Shown piece after piece: positions 43,624 to 55,781 of a stretch of 64,000 nucleotides of DNA. Source of the stretch: Sinosporangium siamense (GTDB taxonomy: Bacteria; Actinomycetota; Actinomycetes; Streptosporangiales; Streptosporangiaceae); contig NZ_BOOW01000022.1 in NCBI RefSeq assembly GCF_016863435.1, positions 99,708-163,707 on the forward strand. The letters run 5' to 3'. The position numbers and the translations under genes are program-made. The notes beneath the pieces were generated by a model, which worked only from the letters and a program-made list of their open reading frames with translations, made no database searches and was not told the origin of the DNA. Position 1 is the first letter of the stretch; every line of letters begins with the position of its first letter.

Positions 43624-44358
43624 GTGACGACCGCGCTGCTCCTGACCTTAATCGCCCTTGCTCTTGTGGACAGCACAAGCTTTGGCACCCTCGGCATTCC
43701 CGTATACATGTTGGTCGCCGGCGACCGGCCGCGAACCTCGCGCCTGTTCGTCTACCTCGGCACCCTGACAATCTTCTATTTCCTGGTGGGCGTCGCGCTG
43801 CTCCTAGGGCTGTCGGTGTTCATGGAGAACTACGGAGACCTCCTGCGAAGCCCGGCCGCCTATTGGGTCCAGTTCGCGATCGGGGTCGGGCTGTTCGTTC
43901 TGAGCTTCCGGTTCACCCCTGAACGATTGGCGAAGAAGGGCAAGCCCCAGCGCACCTTCACCCCGCCCGTGGGCGGAGCGAAAGCCATGGTGCTTCTCGC
44001 CTTGACCGCGGGACTCGTCGAAGTGGCGACCATGGCGCCATATCTCGCGGCGATCGGCATGATGAGGGGCGCGTCGCTGACGCTCACACAGTCGCTCCCG
44101 CTGCTTGCGGCCTATGTGCTGCTCATGATTGTCCCGGCGCTGTTGCTCATGGGCCTGAGGGGCGTCGCGGGGGTCTGGCTGGAGCCTCTTCTCATCAAGA
44201 TTCGCGATTGGCTCGCCAAGAACTCGGTTTCCATGATCGGCTGGGCTCTGGCCATCGTCGGATTCCTTGTGGCGCGCGACGCGTTGCCCTACATCATTGA
44301 CCAGGTCGCTCCAAATATGCTTCCGGAGCTGAGTCCGACGTCCAGCCCGAGCAGATGA
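43624..44358 (+). CDS. GAP-family membrane protein (sulfolipid-1-addressing-like)
   Basis: A 244-residue membrane protein with six helices: LLLTLIALALVDSTSFGTLG, LFVYLGTLTIFYFLVGVALL, YWVQFAIGVGLFVLSFRF, AMVLLALTAGLVEVATMAPY, LPLLAAYVLLMIVPALLLMG. The helix-1 pattern ALVDSTSFGTLGIPVYML and GLVEVATMAPYLAAIGMM match the GAP/Sap family, of LysE-like fold, which helps move lipids in mycobacteria. Start at GTG 43624, ribosome site weak. Confidence 0.88.
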   Translation: MTTALLLTLIALALVDSTSFGTLGIPVYMLVAGDRPRTSRLFVYLGTLTIFYFLVGVALLLGLSVFMENYGDLLRSPAAYWVQFAIGVGLFVLSFRFTPERLAKKGKPQRTFTPPVGGAKAMVLLALTAGLVEVATMAPYLAAIGMMRGASLTLTQSLPLLAAYVLLMIVPALLLMGLRGVAGVWLEPLLIKIRDWLAKNSVSMIGWALAIVGFLVARDALPYIIDQVAPNMLPELSPTSSPSR

Positions 44359-44497
44359 TTCCCTCGGGCCACCGATCAGGCGCAGTCGCCAATGATCGAC
44401 GGTGGCCGGGCGAATCACACACAACCACGGCTGAGCACGAGGCCACAGGAGGAATGAGGAGCACGAAGGCTCCCGCAAAGCAGAGAGCACACTCCCA

Positions 44498-46909
44498 CTA
44501 CGCGCCGGGAAGGGACCTGACCCTGCGATGCCCGGGGTCGTACAGCGGTTCACCCACAATGTCAGCCTTGACCCACGTGCCCGACACCCCCACCTCCACC
44601 TGCGCCTCCGCCGCGACCTCAGTCGGCAGATACGCGTACGCGATAGACATGTCCACCCTGTGGCCATACCCCCCGCTAGTGACGCGCGACGTGGGTACAC
44701 CCCCAACCCGGACCGGTTCACCACCAAGACAGACAAGATCGGGATCGGCGAGCACCAGGCACCGCAGGTCACGAGCGGCCGGGCCGAGTGCGGAGCGGCC
44801 GATGAAGTCCTTGCCGAGGTGTACGGCAAAGGCCAGGCCGGCCTCGACCGGGGTGGTTTCGGGGGTGATGTCCAGCCCCCACACCCGGTAGCCCTTTTCC
44901 AGCCGCATGGAGTCGATCGCACGATAACCTGCGGGGCTCATGCCGTACGGTGTGCCGGCGTGCATGAGTGCGTCCCAGAGGGTGAGACCGTACTCCGCAC
45001 GGCAATAGAGCTCCCATCCGAACTCGCCCACAAACGTCACCCGCTGCGCCAGCACGGGCACATGACCGACAGAGATCTCCCGCGCCCGCATATAGCCAAA
45101 TGTCAGATCGTCATCGGACAGCTCGGACAGGATATGCAACGCCTCCGGCCCCCACAGGCAGTAGCACGCATAGGCGGACGTCACATCGTGTACGGCGAGG
45201 CCGTGGCGGCCTAGCCACGCCGCGTCGTGCGGGCCGAAGGCTGTGCCTGTGACCAGGCGGAACCTCTGTTCGCCCAGGCGGGTGACCGTCAGGTCGGCCT
45301 CGATGCCGCCGCGCGGGTTGAGGAGCTGGGTGTAGACGACCGAGCCGATGGGCCGGTCGATTCGCCCGGCACAGAGGTGTTCCAGCCTGGTGAGGGCGTC
45401 TTGTCCGTCCACTTCGAGTTTGGCGAACGATGTCTGGTCGAAGAGCCCTGCCGTGTCACGGGTCGCCAGGCACTCGGCGCGGATGGCGGGTGACCAGACG
45501 CGGCCGGCCCAGCCGGTCGGGCGCCGGGCGTCGGGGGCGTGGTTGGTGGAATACCAGTTGACCCGTTCCCACCCGGCTTTCTCCCCGAAGACTGCGCCGA
45601 GTTCGCCTTGCCGTACCCAGGCCGGGGAGCGGCGCAAGGGGCGGGCGGAGGTGCGGTCCTCGCCGGGGTAGACGATGTCGTAGTAAACGCTGTAGGAGTC
45701 GAGGGCGCGGGCTTTGGCCCATTGTGGGGAGCGGGCGTGGGGGCCGAAGCGGCGGATGTCCATGCCGAACATGTCGTATTCGGGGGTGCCGTCCACGATC
45801 CACTCGGCCATGACCTTGCCGACGCCGCCCGCCGCCGCGAGGCCGTGCACGCAGAAGCCGGCGGCCACCCAGAGGCCACCCACTTGTGTCTCTCCCAGGA
45901 GGAACTCCCCATCGGGGGTGAACGCCTCTGGACCGTGCACGGTTTTGACGATGTCGGTGCGATGCAGGACCGGCACACGATGCACCGCCGACTCCCACGA
46001 TTCACGAAATTTCGGCATATCGGGTGGGAAGAGGGTGCGGGGTGTGGACAACGGCTCCAGGGTGTCCCACACATCAGGTGTACGGATGTATCCCCCAACG
46101 AGGATGCCGCCCCCTTCCTCACGGAAGTAGACGATGTTGTCGGGATCACGCACCGTCGGCGTCGTCGGGGGCACATCGCAGGGCGAGGTCACCACATATT
46201 GGTGCTTGATCGGCACAACGGGGATATGCACCCCAGCCATCGCCCCCACCCGCCCGGCCGCCGCGCCTGCCGCGTTCACCACCGTGTCCGTCGTCACCTT
46301 CGCCACGGACCCATCCACCAGCGCTCGAACCGCTTGTATCCGCCCGTCGTGCACATCGAGCCCGACGACCTCCACTCCGGCGTAGATCCGCACACCGAGT
46401 TTCTCCGCCCCCGCCGCCAGCGCGCGGGCCAGCATGGCGGGGTCCAGCCATCCGTCGCCGGGCAACCAGAGCGCCGCCGACACATCGTCCACCCTGAGCA
46501 TCGGCATCATGGTGCCGATCTCAGCCGGGTTGAGCAGGGCCAGGTCGAGCCCATATGTCTCCGCCGCCCCGGCCTGCCGCCGTAGTTCCTCGGTGCGTTC
46601 CGGTGTGGTGGCCAGCCGCAACCCGCCCACGCCATGCCATCCAGGATCAAGGCCGGTGAAGTCCGCCAGCTCCGGATAGAGTCCGGCGGAGTACATGATC
46701 ATCTTTGTCTGGGTCACCGTCGACCGCAACTGACCGACAAACCCCGCCGAATGCCAGGTGGTGCCCTCGGTCAGCTCATGCCGCTCAAGCAGCACCACAT
46801 CCGTCCACCCCAGTCGCGCAAGGTGATAGGCGACGGAACATCCGGCCACCCCGCCCCCGATGACGACGGCCTGGGCGCTCTGCGGCAGGGGCGGAGATGA
46901 CTGAGCCAT
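44498..46909 (-). CDS. FAD-dependent dehydrogenase with aminomethyltransferase domain (DMGDH/SDH-like)
   Basis: An 803-residue fusion. N-terminal DAO domain: AVVIGGGVAGCSVAYHLARL, VVLLERHELTEGTTWHSAGF (His typically bound covalently to FAD in the DMGDH group), TPDGEFLLGETQVGGLWVAA. Middle FAO_M-like linker: FGPHARSPQWAKARALDSYS. C-terminal GcvT domain: CLATRDTAGLFDQTSFAKLE, VYTQLLNPRGGIEADLTVTR, TFVGEFGWELYCRAEYGLTL and GYRAIDSMRLEKGYRVWGLD. It should oxidise an N-methyl glycine and pass the C1 unit to folate in the cytoplasm. ATG 46909 with GGGAG. Divergent from a choline-kinase-like gene, so choline/betaine use is likely. Confidence 0.92.
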   Translation of the reverse strand: MAQSSPPLPQSAQAVVIGGGVAGCSVAYHLARLGWTDVVLLERHELTEGTTWHSAGFVGQLRSTVTQTKMIMYSAGLYPELADFTGLDPGWHGVGGLRLATTPERTEELRRQAGAAETYGLDLALLNPAEIGTMMPMLRVDDVSAALWLPGDGWLDPAMLARALAAGAEKLGVRIYAGVEVVGLDVHDGRIQAVRALVDGSVAKVTTDTVVNAAGAAAGRVGAMAGVHIPVVPIKHQYVVTSPCDVPPTTPTVRDPDNIVYFREEGGGILVGGYIRTPDVWDTLEPLSTPRTLFPPDMPKFRESWESAVHRVPVLHRTDIVKTVHGPEAFTPDGEFLLGETQVGGLWVAAGFCVHGLAAAGGVGKVMAEWIVDGTPEYDMFGMDIRRFGPHARSPQWAKARALDSYSVYYDIVYPGEDRTSARPLRRSPAWVRQGELGAVFGEKAGWERVNWYSTNHAPDARRPTGWAGRVWSPAIRAECLATRDTAGLFDQTSFAKLEVDGQDALTRLEHLCAGRIDRPIGSVVYTQLLNPRGGIEADLTVTRLGEQRFRLVTGTAFGPHDAAWLGRHGLAVHDVTSAYACYCLWGPEALHILSELSDDDLTFGYMRAREISVGHVPVLAQRVTFVGEFGWELYCRAEYGLTLWDALMHAGTPYGMSPAGYRAIDSMRLEKGYRVWGLDITPETTPVEAGLAFAVHLGKDFIGRSALGPAARDLRCLVLADPDLVCLGGEPVRVGGVPTSRVTSGGYGHRVDMSIAYAYLPTEVAAEAQVEVGVSGTWVKADIVGEPLYDPGHRRVRSLPGA

Positions 46910-47304
46910 GCGGACTCCCAACCGGACGGGGCTCCGGCGGCGGGGCGCACAGCCGGCATGGACCTTGTACCCACCCAGAAACCCCCATCTATCTGCTTCG
47001 CCCAAGATAAGCCCACAAATAGCTCACATCAGGCCACATGTACCTCCGGTCCGCGATCGCATCGAGTTTTCGCCAATCCAAAAGAGGTAATGGACATTCC
47101 CCCGCGCATGGAGGACCATAGGCGAACTAGCGGATCGGCGGTTCGGCCGGTTGTCCCAGGTCGGAGTGGTTTACGCCGTCCGATCGCGCATTTTCCCGCC
47201 AACCGGCTCCTCCAGGCGGCACGGCCTGTGAGCCGGGCACTTCCTGCTTTTCCCCGAGAGAAAGCAACGATTAAGCGGCCGCAGCAGAGCGAGGAGAATC
47301 AGCC
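46910..47304. promoter_or_regulatory. Divergent promoter gap of the dehydrogenase and kinase genes
   Basis: This 395-bp gap separates divergent starts. It is moderately AT-rich near 46990-47080 and no clear dyad was found. The right edge carries GAGGAG, 9 nt before ATG 47305. Confidence 0.35.
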
Positions 47305-48315
47305 ATGCCGGATGCCGCCAAGCGGCCGACCTCAAAGCGCCTCTCGGGGTTTCCCGCTGCGTTGGGTGAGCATTCGGCGTTCGGAGAACTCACCGCCTCC
47401 CGGCTGGACGAACTGATCTCCGCCTGGGCCGGTCAGCCTGTGGTGCAGACCCCGATCAAAGGCGGCCTGAGCCATCGCATCTCACGCGTGGACGCCGAGG
47501 ACGGCACGAGGTGGCTGCTTCGTGTGCTGGATCCCCGGGTCGCCGAGGCGGCGCTCGGCATTCCACTCGAACAAGAGATCGCCAACACCGAACGGGCCGC
47601 GGCCGCGGGGGTCGGACCGCAGGTGATCTACCGGCTGCCCGGCCTGCCGGTGTTGCTGCTGGAGTTCCTCGACGGGGTCACGCTGGACGCGGCGGCGGTG
47701 CGTGATCCGGAGCTGATTCCCGCCATCGCCGCGGCCTGCCGCACATTGCACGCGGGGCCGCGGTTCGTGAACGACTTCTCCATCTTCGACAAACTCGACC
47801 GGTTCCTCGAGTTGTGCGAACGGCACAGCCTGAAGATCCCCGGCGGCTATCTCGACGTGTTGCCCGCGGTGCGTGACCTCAAAGAGACGTTGACCGGGCA
47901 TCGGCTGCCCTCGGTCCCCTGCCACAACGATCTGCTGCCGCAGAATCTCATCGCGATGAGCCGCACGAGTGTGCGCATCGTCGACTATCAGCTCTCCGGC
48001 AACGGCGACCCTGGATTCGAGCTCGGCGACATCGCGGCGGAGGCGGAATACGATCCGGATCTGACGGAGCGGCTGGCCAGGGCATATTTCGGCGCTCCGG
48101 ACGCCGGGCTCACCGCCAGGGTCCGGCTGTTCCTGACGATGTCCAATCTGGCGTGGACCTTGTGGTTCTCCGTGCATCACGGGCTTTTGAAGGAACAGGC
48201 GGCCGACGCCGATTTCGACTACGAGGCGGAGGCCGCCGGGAAGTTCGCCCGTGCCCTGCGCGATCTCGACGACCCCGCTTTCGGCCGGCTCGTCGACGCC
48301 ATACGCCGCCGATAG
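47305..48315 (+). CDS. Choline-kinase-like phosphotransferase
   Basis: A 336-residue kinase of the APH/choline kinase fold. VQTPIKGGLSHRISRVDAED and RWLLRVLDPRVAEAALGIPL form the nucleotide-binding lobe. VPCHNDLLPQNLI is the catalytic loop (Asp in HND), and VRIVDYQLSGNGDPGFELGD carries the metal-binding DYQ/E motif typical of choline/ethanolamine kinases. It phosphorylates a small alcohol in the cytoplasm. Divergent pairing with the dehydrogenase suggests choline-related metabolism. ATG 47305 with GAGGAG. Confidence 0.85.
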   Translation: MPDAAKRPTSKRLSGFPAALGEHSAFGELTASRLDELISAWAGQPVVQTPIKGGLSHRISRVDAEDGTRWLLRVLDPRVAEAALGIPLEQEIANTERAAAAGVGPQVIYRLPGLPVLLLEFLDGVTLDAAAVRDPELIPAIAAACRTLHAGPRFVNDFSIFDKLDRFLELCERHSLKIPGGYLDVLPAVRDLKETLTGHRLPSVPCHNDLLPQNLIAMSRTSVRIVDYQLSGNGDPGFELGDIAAEAEYDPDLTERLARAYFGAPDAGLTARVRLFLTMSNLAWTLWFSVHHGLLKEQAADADFDYEAEAAGKFARALRDLDDPAFGRLVDAIRRR

Positions 48316-48395
48316 GCACGCGACCAGTCATTGAACGCGACCGTCAAGCATGCGGCAAACACAACCCCGGCCGCACACACCCCGCCCACCAGGCG

Positions 48396-48536
48396 CAAGC
48401 CGTACCGGACCTTAGTCTTTGATCGCCAGGCCGGTTGTTCGCGGTTGCGAACAATCACCGGACCTCAGTCCTGGACCACCGGGCCGGCTGTTCGCGGTAA
48501 CGAACAACCAGGCCCAAGCCGTACCGGACCTCAGTC
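48396..48536. repeat. Mosaic of direct repeats and hairpins between convergent genes
   Basis: CAAGCCGTACCGGACCTTAG at 48396 recurs at 48515 (T to C), and ACCGGACCTCAGTC appears a third time at 48457-48470. Between them are a perfect dyad TTGTTCGC-GGTT-GCGAACAA (48435-48454) and a related one TGTTCG-N6-CGAACA (48489-48506). The unit is about 60 bp. It lies between the convergent kinase and lipB ends and may serve as a bidirectional terminator. Confidence 0.6.
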
Positions 48537-49187
48537 CCCCTGCACCGCGTCGAAGGCGACGGCGACGGCCTCACGCACGCGGTCCATCGTCGCCTCGACA
48601 CCTTCCCGCACGACGGACGTCATGTCGACATCGGGCATGCCACAGGCCACCGCCCAGTTCCACGGTGCCAGGTCGCCGTCGACGTTGAGGGCGAAGCCGT
48701 GGCTGGTGACGCCCCGGCTTTGCCGCATGCCGATGGACACGATCTTGCGTTGGGTGGCCTTGGTCCAGACTCCGGTCAGGAGTTCGGACCCCGCGGGCGT
48801 GTCGCGGCGCTCGGCGGGCAGGCCGAGCACCTCCAGTGCGTCGACCAGGCGGAGTTCGACCTCGCGCACATAGTCGACGATGCCTTCGTTTTGCCCGAGC
48901 TTGACGACCAGGTAGCCGACGAGCTGGCCGGGGCCGTGGAATGTGAGTTGTCCGCCCCTGCCCGTGGTCACGATCGGGATGCCCCGGCTCGGGTCGGGCA
49001 GGTGTTCGGTGGCCGTGCGCCGGCCTACGGTGTAGACCTGCGGATGGCTCAGCAGCCAGAGGGTGTCGGGGCGCTCGTCACGCTGGCGCTCCGCGACCAG
49101 GTGCTCCATGCGCTCCATGGCCGTGCCGTAGTCGACCAGGTCGTCGACGACCAGGGACAACGGCCGAGGGTGTGGCCGGTTCGTCAT
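48531..49187 (-). CDS. lipB: Octanoyl-[acyl-carrier-protein]:protein N-octanoyltransferase
   Basis: A 218-residue enzyme that moves octanoate from ACP to the lysine of lipoyl domains, the first step of lipoate synthesis. Motifs: LWLLSHPQVYTVGRRTATEH, GRGGQLTFHGPGQLVGYLVV (LipB signature), KIVSIGMRQSRGVTSHGFAL with the catalytic Lys, and WAVACGMPDVDMTSVVRE with the catalytic Cys. Full length. ATG 49187 (ATG 49199 possible). No lipA within the window, although lipA usually follows lipB. Confidence 0.96.
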   Translation of the reverse strand: MTNRPHPRPLSLVVDDLVDYGTAMERMEHLVAERQRDERPDTLWLLSHPQVYTVGRRTATEHLPDPSRGIPIVTTGRGGQLTFHGPGQLVGYLVVKLGQNEGIVDYVREVELRLVDALEVLGLPAERRDTPAGSELLTGVWTKATQRKIVSIGMRQSRGVTSHGFALNVDGDLAPWNWAVACGMPDVDMTSVVREGVEATMDRVREAVAVAFDAVQGD

Positions 49188-49258
49188 GGACGCCAGCATA
49201 CGAGGTGGCTTCGCGCGGGTTTTCGGCCGTCCCTGCCTACCGGCTGGTAGCGACCGGC

Positions 49259-49450
49259 TCAGTAATGCGCGGCGCGTGCGGGGGCCTTGGGCATGAAGAT
49301 CCACAAGGCGATGTAGATGAGGAACTGCGGGCCGGGGATGATGCAGGACAGCAGGAAAACGATGCGCACAAGGGTGGGCGGCACGCCCAGCTTGTCCGCG
49401 ATGCCGCCGCAGACACCGGCGATGATCTTATGCTCCCGGGATCGGTGCAC
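49259..49450 (-). CDS. PspC-domain small membrane protein
   Basis: A 63-residue protein from GTG 49450 (GGGGGAG upstream): VHRSREHKIIAGVCGGIADK, LGVPPTLVRIVFLLSCIIPG, FLIYIALWIFMPK. The IAGVCGGIA-x-x-LG motif and single helix pair define PspC. It belongs to envelope-stress proteins of actinobacteria. Lies 71 bp upstream of lipB on the same strand. Confidence 0.92.
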   Translation of the reverse strand: MHRSREHKIIAGVCGGIADKLGVPPTLVRIVFLLSCIIPGPQFLIYIALWIFMPKAPARAAHY

Positions 49451-49573
49451 TTCAAACTCCCCCTTGGAAGTCGAACGCCCTCGTCGGACGGATGTCGTTT
49501 GTGGTTGACGACTCACCTATGCAACGAGCGAGGTATCAGCGAACGTGCCCCGGGGAACCCTGATAAAACCCTG

Positions 49574-50071
49574 TCAGGGTAGGCGTCGCAGCCACTCGCG
49601 GGCGTAGCCGAACTCCGTCTGGGTGAGCCCCACCCGGGGATCCACCTGAACGAGCAGGAAGTCCCCCACGCCGGGATGCGCCCGGAGATAGTCCTCGTCG
49701 GCCGCCCACACCTGGTCGTCGAACCAGACGAACGGCCGCCGACCGACATATTCCGCGATGGCCGGCGTCTTGAACATCTCGCCAAACTGGCCCCGGACGT
49801 TGGGCGGCAACTTGATCACCGGTAGCTGGGGCAGGGAGAGCCGGGGGGCAATCCACTCGTTGGCCCAGTGCTCCCACGTGGTGGCCCAGACGAGTTCGGA
49901 GCCGGTTTCCACGGCCAGGGAGAGCAGACGTGTGCCATGCCGTGAGTTCAGGAAGACCGTATAGGTCTGCCCTTCCACATGACACTCATATTTCCGGAAG
50001 TCCGGCGTGGGCCGCCCAAGCGGGTTGAGCACCCCATCGACGTCGACCAGCAGCAGGGGACGCTCGATCAT
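49574..50071 (-). CDS. HAD-like phosphohydrolase domain protein
   Basis: A 165-residue protein: LLLVDVDGVLNPLGRPTPDF (motif I DxDGxL), LVWATTWEHWANEWIAPRLS (motif II T), WFDDQVWAADEDYLRAHPGV (motif IV DD) and QVDPRVGLTQTEFGYAREWL. The N-terminal DVDGVLNP and short caps match the secondary-metabolism/Swiss-army-knife HAD group (HAD_2/PF18143-like). Substrate unknown. ATG 50071. Confidence 0.88.
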   Translation of the reverse strand: MIERPLLLVDVDGVLNPLGRPTPDFRKYECHVEGQTYTVFLNSRHGTRLLSLAVETGSELVWATTWEHWANEWIAPRLSLPQLPVIKLPPNVRGQFGEMFKTPAIAEYVGRRPFVWFDDQVWAADEDYLRAHPGVGDFLLVQVDPRVGLTQTEFGYAREWLRRLP

Positions 50072-50275
50072 GCCGACCATCTTGCCGCTCCACCCCCGCA
50101 GCGGCGAGAGCGCCCCGTACGGCACAGCCACCCGGCGGCCGGGCCACACCCCGTGCGACAGGCGCAGGGCGCAGCGATCACAAAACGATCAATGACATGT
50201 GACCGCACTCCCAGACCGGTCCATCGGTCGAAAAACTACGCCATGTCTCTGGTCGATCACGCCTTATCAGGATAA

Positions 50276-51895
<1,620 letters not shown>

Positions 51896-51918
51896 CGCTC
51901 CGGCCGACATCCTCACAC

Positions 51919-51950
51919 GGAGCGGACCGCCCGACCAGGCGGTCCGCTCC
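51919..51950 (+). terminator. 13-bp perfect stem between the two aminopeptidase genes
   Basis: GGAGCGGACCGCC pairs with GGCGGTCCGCTCC across a 6-nt loop, 23 bp after the first stop. The two genes are therefore probably separate transcription units. Confidence 0.7.
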
Positions 51951-51960
51951 GCCCCGGTGA

Positions 51961-53520
<1,560 letters not shown>

Positions 53521-53526
53521 CCACGC

Positions 53527-53556
53527 GGGCCCGTGCCGTACCCTCGGCACGGGCCC
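53527..53556 (+). terminator. 11-bp perfect stem after the SGAP-like gene
   Basis: GGGCCCGTGCC pairs with GGCACGGGCCC across an 8-nt loop, 7 bp after the stop codon. Confidence 0.7.
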
Positions 53557-53676
53557 CAGCGTTGAGCATGTCCGAGCTGTTACCTGTCGGACCACAGCCG
53601 TTCACCGTTCTCCGCTAACCTCTTCGTCGATCACTCTGTGTGATCGACATCACACTGACCACGGAAGGTGCCGCGG

Positions 53677-54495
53677 GTGATCGGTTGGTTCGAGGCGTTG
53701 GTGTTGGGCGTGCTCCAAGGTGTGACGGAGTTCCTGCCCATCTCCTCCAGCGCTCACATCCGCGTGGTGTCGGCCTTTTTCGGGTGGGAGGACCCCGGGG
53801 CGGCGTTCACCGCGGTGATCCAGCTCGGCACGGAAGCCGCCGTGCTCATCTACTTCAGACGCGACATCTGGACCATCATGTCGACCTGGACCAGGTCGCT
53901 CTGGACCCCTGACCTGCGCAAGGACTCCGCCGCCCGCATGGGGTGGTATGTCATCTTCGGCAGCATCCCGATCGGCGTGCTGGGTCTCGCGTTCAAGGAC
54001 TCGATCGAGACGACCTTCCGGGACCTGCGGCTGATCGGGGTGACGATGATTGTCTTCGCCCTGTTCCTGTGGCTGGCGGACCGTTTGGCGGGCAATCAGC
54101 GCGTCCTGCATCAAGATCTCAACATGCGGCACGCCCTGACATACGGCCTGGCCCAGTCGCTCGCCCTCGTGCCCGGTGTGTCGCGCTCGGGCGGCACGAT
54201 CAGTGCGGGTTTGCTGCTGAACTACCGGCGCGAGGAGGCCGCGCGTTATTCGTTCCTGCTGGCCATCCCCGCGGTGTTGATGTCGGGGCTTTATGAGTTG
54301 TCGGAGATCGGTGGTGAGCGGGCACCCAACTGGGGCCCGACGATCGTGGCGACTCTGGTGTCGTTCGCCATCGGTTATATGGCCATCGCGTGGTTCCTGA
54401 AATACATCAGCACCCACAGGTTCACCCTGTTCGTCGTTTACCGCATCATCCTCGGGGTGATCATCATCGGTGCGGTGAGCCTGGGCCTGATCTAG
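53677..54495 (+). CDS. uppP: Undecaprenyl-diphosphatase UppP/BacA
   Basis: A 272-residue membrane enzyme that dephosphorylates undecaprenyl diphosphate to recycle the cell-wall lipid carrier; extra copies raise bacitracin tolerance. Motif 1 is LGVLQGVTEFLPISSSAHIR ((E/Q)xxxE and PxSSSxH), motif 2 LALVPGVSRSGGTISAGLLL (PGxSRSGxT). Seven to eight helices. GTG 53677 has GGAAGG 8 nt upstream, better than GTG 53668. It overlaps the convergent membrane gene by 4 bp. Confidence 0.96.
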   Translation: MIGWFEALVLGVLQGVTEFLPISSSAHIRVVSAFFGWEDPGAAFTAVIQLGTEAAVLIYFRRDIWTIMSTWTRSLWTPDLRKDSAARMGWYVIFGSIPIGVLGLAFKDSIETTFRDLRLIGVTMIVFALFLWLADRLAGNQRVLHQDLNMRHALTYGLAQSLALVPGVSRSGGTISAGLLLNYRREEAARYSFLLAIPAVLMSGLYELSEIGGERAPNWGPTIVATLVSFAIGYMAIAWFLKYISTHRFTLFVVYRIILGVIIIGAVSLGLI

Positions 54496-54947
54496 GCCGG
54501 CCTGCCGGGTCTGGGCTCGGCGGAGAAGTTCGTCTGAGGCCACCTGCTGGCATAGACGAACACGACCGCGAAAAGAACCCACGCCAGCACATAGGCCGCC
54601 GCGTGCCCCCAATCCACGCCCAGGATGTCGGCCGCCACGTGCCGCCCCTCGAAGTAGACCAGCAGGCCGACAGCCGCCCCCGGCAGCAGCCCCCACCAGC
54701 GCCGCCACCACAGCTCGTGGACGAGCACCTCGCCCGCCATCAGTGCGATCGGCCCGAGCAGCAGCCACTTCACCCCGCCCGGCGCCTCGGGTGACCCGAA
54801 GAACATGGTGATCGCCGCCACGATCACTGCGCCGGCCGTCACGAGCCCGACCGTCAGCCCGAACTCCGCGGGCTCGTCGCGCGGGTCGATATAGGGAAGG
54901 TCGTCCGGCTCTGACTCGGGTGTGGGGCGTTGAGACTCATCTGACAC
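54492..54947 (-). CDS. Conserved membrane protein, unknown function
   Basis: A 151-residue protein: acidic cytoplasmic N-terminus (SQRPTPESEPDDLPYIDPRD), then four helices (GLVTAGAVIVAAITMFFG, WLLLGPIALMAGEVLVHELW, WWGLLPGAAVGLLVYFEG, YVLAWVLFAVVFVYASRW). Not assigned to a named family. Convergent with uppP, overlapping its stop by 4 bp. Confidence 0.8.
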   Translation of the reverse strand: MSDESQRPTPESEPDDLPYIDPRDEPAEFGLTVGLVTAGAVIVAAITMFFGSPEAPGGVKWLLLGPIALMAGEVLVHELWWRRWWGLLPGAAVGLLVYFEGRHVAADILGVDWGHAAAYVLAWVLFAVVFVYASRWPQTNFSAEPRPGRPA

Positions 54948-55051
54948 AGGACCATTCTGCTTGACGCATCCCGGTGTCCGGAGCGCCCGCGAGCGCGGGA
55001 ACTCTCCCTTCCCACCGTCGTTGAACTCTGAAACGAGCCCCGAGGAGCTTC

Positions 55052-55630
55052 TTGAAACCCATCGACCTTCAGACGCAGCAGCGGTTACTCGTGCGGCAGA
55101 AGATTACTTTCATGGTCAACCGCTACTCGGTCCATCTGGAGCAGACCGACGGCACTGAGGGCCCGATGGTGGCCTTCGCCGAGCAGAAGCGCATGACCTT
55201 TAAAGAGCAGGTCACCATTTACACCGACGAATCCCGCACCGGCGTGCTCGCAGGGTTCAGGGCCCGCAACGTCATCGACCTCGGCAGCGGCTACGACGTG
55301 CTCGACGGCGACAACGCCTCCATCGGCTCCTTCCGCAAGGACTTCGCCTCCTCCCTGCTCCGCTCCACCTGGCACTTCGAGCAGGGCGGGCTGCCCACTC
55401 TCACCGGCACCGAGCGCAGCCTCCCCGTCGCCCTCATCCGCCGCGTCGCCGACGCGCTGTCGTGGTTGCCCTACCACTTCGACTTCCGCCGCGGCGACGC
55501 CGTGGCCTTCTCGTGTGAGCGCCGCTGGGGCATCACCGACCGCTACACGGTGGACATCCACGAGCCCCGTCTGGACCGCAGACTCGTGATCGCCATGGCC
55601 ATCGCGCTGGACGCCCTCCAGAGCCGCTAA
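55052..55630 (+). CDS. LURP-one/Tubby-like fold protein
   Basis: A 192-residue soluble protein: QRLLVRQKITFMVNRYSVHL, MTFKEQVTIYTDESRTGVLA, GFRARNVIDLGSGYDVLDGD, IGSFRKDFASSLLRSTWHFE, WGITDRYTVDIHEPRLDRRL. The pattern (FRARNV-type strand, D-x-x-G-x-x-IG-x-FRKDF) is typical of bacterial LURP-one-related proteins; role unknown, perhaps phospholipid or membrane tethering. Starts at TTG 55052 with CGAGGAG seven nt upstream. Confidence 0.82.
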   Translation: MKPIDLQTQQRLLVRQKITFMVNRYSVHLEQTDGTEGPMVAFAEQKRMTFKEQVTIYTDESRTGVLAGFRARNVIDLGSGYDVLDGDNASIGSFRKDFASSLLRSTWHFEQGGLPTLTGTERSLPVALIRRVADALSWLPYHFDFRRGDAVAFSCERRWGITDRYTVDIHEPRLDRRLVIAMAIALDALQSR

Positions 55631-55664
55631 GCCGGCGTTCCCGCCGCCCCGCTGGGAGCGGCCA

Positions 55665-55698
55665 GGGGTTGTCCACAGGTTGTGGACAACCCCTTTTT
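55665..55698 (+). terminator. Rho-independent terminator made of two inverted DnaA-box sequences
   Basis: GGGGTTGTCCACA pairs perfectly with TGTGGACAACCCC across GGT, followed by TTTTT. Each arm holds TTGTCCACA, the actinobacterial DnaA-box consensus. Position 34 bp after the LURP-like stop fits a terminator. Confidence 0.8.
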
Positions 55699-55781
55699 CG
55701 TCTCCGCGCGGTTATCGCGATGACCGAGCCGCGGACGTGCGGAGATCGGCAACGCTCCGGAGCCGGGAGAACACGCGCCCC

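Noticed and set aside
48396..48536. CRISPR array
   Set aside because: Only three partial repeats with unequal, structured spacers and no cas genes; not CRISPR. No array was seen elsewhere in the window.
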